Shown: in pieces, positions 60,831-64,000 of the stretch
How positions within the stretch are numbered: position 1 is the stretch's first letter
Layout of the letters: every line of letters starts with the position of its first letter
Source of the DNA: Hybos culiciformis
Taxonomy: Eukaryota; Arthropoda; Insecta; Diptera; Hybotidae
Reading direction: 5' to 3'
Assembly: GCA_964007475.1 (NCBI GenBank)
Contig: OZ023274.1
Span: 83,029,303 to 83,093,302, forward strand
Length of the DNA: 64,000 nt
Translations under genes and position numbers: made by a program
The notes under the pieces: model-generated
The model's input: the letters and a program-made list of their open reading frames with translations, nothing else
Database searches by the model: none
Told to the model about the DNA's origin: nothing

Positions 60831-61600
60831 TTTGGAACAATAATTGTTATCAAATATGTATTATAGAAGGAAATCGTTTACCTTTTCGACTTTCTTTTGT
60901 TATGTGATGTGTACCTTACCTACTCAAAAAATAAAACATCTATTGTATTACAACTGAATTGAGTAATATAATTTCTTGAATAGTTTTTAAATCAAGAAAT
61001 TCTTATGATCTTGAAAAAAATGTAAGCGCTACAATTTTATAAATGTGTTCTATTATGAAAAATATTTTTTAACAGTATCAGTACTTATTAAGTATAGCTA
61101 AGTTTATAAATTCCTTGTCCGCTGCTTGCCATGTTTGATCTTTAAGTAGCTGTATATTTTTGGGTTTTAGAATTGGTTGATCTTTAGATTAGTAGATATA
61201 GATGCAGTCATGGAGTTTGGAACAATAATTGTTATCAAATATGTATTATAGAAGGAAATCGTTTACCTTTTCGACTTTCTTTTGTTATGTGATGTGTACC
61301 TTACCTACTCAAAAAATAAAACATCTATTGTATTACAACTGAATTGAGTAATATAATTTCTTGAATAGTTTTTAAATCAAGAAATTCTTATGATCTTGAA
61401 AAAAATGTAAGCGCTACAATTTTATAAATGTGTTCTATTATGAAAAATATTTTTTAACAGTATCAGTACTTATTAAGTATAGCTAAGTTTATAAATTCCT
61501 TGTCCGCTGCTTGCCATGTTTGATCTTTAAGTAGCTGTATATTTTTGGGTTTTAGAATTGGTTGATCTTTAGATTAGTAGATATAGATGCAGTCATGGAG
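60831..61600. repeat. Perfect 385-bp direct tandem duplication
   Basis: Copy 1 is 60831-61215 and copy 2 is 61216-61600. Reading base by base I find no difference. Each copy starts TTTGGAACAATAATTG and ends GATGCAGTCATGGAG. Copy 2 runs into the ATGGAGAAG of the hydrophobic possible exon, while in copy 1 the same ATGGAG runs into the start of copy 2 and meets a stop after 13 codons. Identity in such A+T-rich non-coding DNA means a very recent duplication or an assembly artefact. A GAG-TTT microhomology is visible at the junction. Confidence 0.95.
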
Positions 61601-61775
61601 AAGTCATTTAATTTTTATGTGCGCTGGCTCGTTTCCAGTGCAAAAAATGTTATTTTATTCTTGAAAATCGTATTATTAAAAACTTTGATATTTCCGGTTT
61701 TAGTTTTTAGAATATTTTTATTTTGTTTGGTTTTTTCATACCTCATCGATACTTTGAAAAATACATTGACTTCAA
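61595..61775 (+). CDS. Possible first exon of an unrecognised membrane protein
   Basis: I do not recognise this. From ATG at 61595 the frame gives 60 residues: MEKSFNFYVRWLVSSAKNV, then a long hydrophobic stretch (VILFLKIVLLKTLIFPVLVF, IFLFCLVFSYLI) and LKNTLTS. A good donor, CAA|GTGAGT, follows at 61776. The opening (GTGCGCTGGCTCGTTTCCAGTGC) is richer in G+C than its surroundings. It could be a signal-anchor or membrane-anchor exon. I find no matching second exon before the SIFamide gene. Unspliced, it stops at 61784-61786. A+T-rich DNA readily yields Phe/Leu/Ile/Lys-rich chance frames, so this may not be a gene. Confidence 0.3.
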
Positions 61776-61786
61776 GTGAGTTTTAG

Positions 61787-62792
61787 ACAGAAATGTTTTA
61801 GCAATTTTTTTGATTTGATCTAATTTGAATAATTTTTTATTAAATGATTAAAGACATCAAGAATAATTTGTTTGTACCACGGATTTGTACTTATTTAGAA
61901 CCTTAAATATTTGATTTCGCAAAATATTTTGAAGAAACAATGCAGCGATATTAAATTTTTCGTTTCCTTTTACAATTAAATTTTAATTGTACTCTTTAAT
62001 AATTTACATTAGGCTCATTATATTAATTTACAACGATAATTATAATGATTATACAAATATATTATAATAAATAATAAACTTACCTGATTAAGTGATGATT
62101 TTGAGATTTTTTTCTTAAGTTTGTATGTTTCTACATATGAACATGATGAGTAAACTCAGCTTAAGACCTAATCACTAATTGAATCTATTTATGAATTTCT
62201 TTTATTTAAGAAATACCAAATTAATATGTGTATAATAAAAAAAAAATGTATTTTATCTGAGTGCTTTCTTTAAAAAAAATCATATTTTGTGAAGATTTAT
62301 CCTTTGAAAGCATGTTGCTTATACATACAATTATCATATTATACAAAATTATCAAACTTTTAAAAAAGAAACTAAATTTATTTGCTTTCTTAATGGTCAT
62401 AACTCTCAAGTTTGGCATCTAAAATCAGATCACGAAAAGCTTTATCTTTTCTTTGTTCGTGAAAACGAGTCAATATTCGTTAATCCTTACAAAAATTTAA
62501 TGATGATTTATTTCTTAATTTCAGCACTATAGCGATCGAACAGATTAATAAGTATAAAAGTTTATTAAAGTGTTTCGTAATATGGTTCGTTTTAAGACTT
62601 AACTAAAATTTTTGATTATTATAAAATATTTCTGTTTTATTGAAAAATAATTAGATTAAGGAAATAATAAAAAAATAAAAATTTCGATAGTGTGATACTA
62701 AATAACATAATTCTCGTGGGGAAATCATTTATTAATTGAAAAATAATAAGATATTCTTCAACAATTTTTTTTGTGACATTAAATTTCTTCAC
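61787..62792. other. Intergenic, upstream of SIFamide gene
   Basis: A+T-rich non-coding DNA. It presumably includes SIFamide regulatory sequence, but I recognise no specific sites beyond the core promoter. Small open frames on the minus strand at 62221-62418 and 62637-62825 are not convincing. Confidence 0.5.
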
Positions 62793-62830
62793 TATAAAAG
62801 GCAAAGATTTTTGTGAAATAAGCATCAGTT
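62793..62830 (+). promoter_or_regulatory. Core promoter of the SIFamide gene (TATA box and initiator)
   Basis: TATAAAAG at 62793-62800 is followed by the insect-type initiator TCAGTT at 62825-62830. The predicted +1 A is at 62827, about 34 nt from the start of the TATA box and 65 nt before the ATG. Spacing and both motifs fit a standard RNA polymerase II core promoter. The implied leader is short and unspliced. Confidence 0.65.
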
Positions 62831-62891
62831 CTCTTTTTCATTTCAAATTGTTCAGAACTTAGAAAACATAAGAAACTTTATCATCAATAAA

Positions 62892-63491
62892 ATGGCTGCA
62901 CAACGTTTAATCATAGTTCTATTAGTTGTTATTGCATTAGGACTTTTCGTTGAAGCATCATACAAAAAACCACCATTTAATGGAAGTATTTTTGGAAAAA
63001 GGAATAGTATTGGTAAAAAAAAAATTATTTTGTATTTTTATTAATTTTCTTTTTAACCTTAAACTTTTTATTTTAAATGTTGGGATTTCAAATTGCAGGC
63101 TTAGAAATAGAAACAATCTTAATAAATCTATAAGATTATTAATAAAAATTTGAAATTTTTGTTTATCGCCTTAAAATTTGAATTTCAAAAATCATAAGCG
63201 AAAAGCCATCATAACTACAAAAAATTTGCCTTTGTCCTGTTCTGGAATTAAAAAAATTATATTCATTTAACGTAATTTTGATGTTTTTATTTTTAACTCT
63301 TTATCCGATTTTGTAGAATATTTGATTTGAATTAAAATTTTTTTTTTTACTAATTAAGATAAGAAACTTATCTATTTATTTTAATTTGTATTTTAGAATA
63401 TGATTCAAATGGAAAAGCTTTAACAGCAATGTGTGAAATTGCATTAGAAGCATGCCAATCCTGGTTTCCTTCGTCGCAAGACAGTAAATAG
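62892..63491 (+). CDS. SIFa: SIFamide neuropeptide precursor, complete
   Basis: Two exons (62892-63012 and 63397-63491) join to 71 residues. SIFamide is a highly conserved brain neuropeptide acting through a G-protein-coupled receptor and linked to feeding, courtship and sleep in flies. Residues 1-22 are a signal peptide (MAAQRLIIVLLVVIALGLF, then VEA). The mature peptide SYKKPPFNGSIF (23-34) follows directly, with Gly35 as amide donor and the dibasic KR cleavage site. The C-terminal peptide NSIEYDS...CEIALEACQSWFP...DSK carries the two conserved cysteines (53, 60) and closely matches the Drosophila precursor in layout and length. The intron falls just after KRNSI (split codon 41). Compared with the common (A/T)YRKPPFNGSIFamide, residue 1 is Ser and residue 3 Lys. 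Confidence 0.97.
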
Positions 63492-63501
63492 AGATGAAGA
63501 G

Positions 63502-63633
63502 AATAAAACTAATAACCACGAATTTTCCAGACTGTCGAAAACATTAAAATCAAATGCGTTAAAATGAAAGTATTTAATCGAATATGCTTAAAAAAATAAT
63601 AATAATTTATATTTGAACTTTTGTGAAAATAAA
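63502..63633 (+). terminator. Candidate poly(A) signals of the SIFamide gene
   Basis: AATAAA occurs at 63502-63507, 11 nt after the stop codon, and again at 63628-63633. The second is followed by a TGTG/T-rich stretch and would give a 3' UTR of about 150 nt, which is more usual. I cannot tell which is used. Confidence 0.4.
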
Positions 63634-64000
63634 AACTCATAAAATGTGTAGTAATTATTGAAAAATAATTGTTTTAATTGATTACGTATCCTACTTAATA
63701 TTTAATAAAACTTTCTACCTTTTGTATTTAAAAAAAATTGGAAATAAGTAAGAGGTTGAGGGTTATTATTCATTATTCATTTATTATAATTTCTTTCATT
63801 TACCGGGTTATACTTTATTTCTTCTTGACAATATTGAAACATTTACAAAATATATATGAAAATCACTTAGAGCATGTCTTCAAACTAAAAAATGAGCTAA
63901 TTTGTGAAGCATAATAGTGATCATATTAAAGAAGATATTAGTTTTTGATGTATTGTGTACAGTTTTATATCCATTTTAGATTTTGATTTAATTCAATTTC

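Noticed and set aside
62950..63153. 67-residue frame on +
   Set aside because: It is an out-of-frame reading overlapping SIFamide exon 1 and running into its intron. The SIFamide frame is unambiguous.

Overview
This is nuclear DNA from an insect, or at least an arthropod. It is extremely A+T-rich (about four fifths by eye) and full of poly-A/poly-T runs and microsatellites. Genes have GT-AG introns, some over 10 kb. The strongest taxonomic clue is a SIFamide neuropeptide precursor at the right end, whose layout matches the insect SIFamide precursor from signal peptide to the two-cysteine C-terminal peptide. I cannot name the order or species. There are no bacterial operons, CRISPR arrays or rRNA genes, and I see no intact tRNA gene.

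Layout. (1) Bases 1-25584 hold no gene I can support. This stretch is probably the 5' intron or upstream region of syndecan. It carries several short non-autonomous DNA transposons: a piggyBac-like one with TTAA ends (1751-2145), a hairpin element (5298-5519), a probable terminal-inverted-repeat (TIR) element (7169-7659), a palindromic composite repeat (9270-9805) and a PIF/Harbinger-like one with TAA duplications (12999-13330). It also holds a diverged ~210-bp tandem repeat (17690-18330) and one weak candidate exon (6283-6462). (2) Bases 25585-52343, + strand, are the syndecan gene Sdc without its signal-peptide exon. It has five firm coding exons and one possible 45-nt cassette exon, separated by introns of 13.2 kb, 131 bp, 12.2 kb and 137 bp. 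The large introns hold a 960-bp Mutator-like foldback element with 9-bp target duplications (39728-40687), a second palindromic composite (45738-47088) and a repeat with an internal duplication (50281-50815). (3) Bases 56959-58280, - strand, are a complete four-exon WD40 gene, WDR83/MORG1. (4) Bases 58281-59712 are the divergent interval between WDR83 and TSR3, and nearly half of it is a ~680-bp heptanucleotide array. (5) Bases 59713-60724, + strand, are TSR3, the 18S rRNA aminocarboxypropyltransferase, complete in three exons. (6) Bases 60831-61600 are an apparently perfect 385-bp tandem duplication. It ends at the ATG of an unrecognised hydrophobic possible first exon (61595-61775). (7) Bases 62892-63491, + strand, are the SIFamide precursor gene in two exons, with a TATA box and initiator.

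The genes do not form a functional cluster. Syndecan is a cell-surface heparan-sulfate proteoglycan, WDR83 a scaffold and splicing-associated WD40 protein, TSR3 a ribosomal-RNA modifier and SIFamide a brain neuropeptide. I found no convincing new multi-gene system. The items most worth a second look are the foldback element, the two-copy palindromic composite, the heptamer array in the divergent promoter, the 385-bp duplication with its orphan exon, and the Ser1/Lys3 SIFamide variant.
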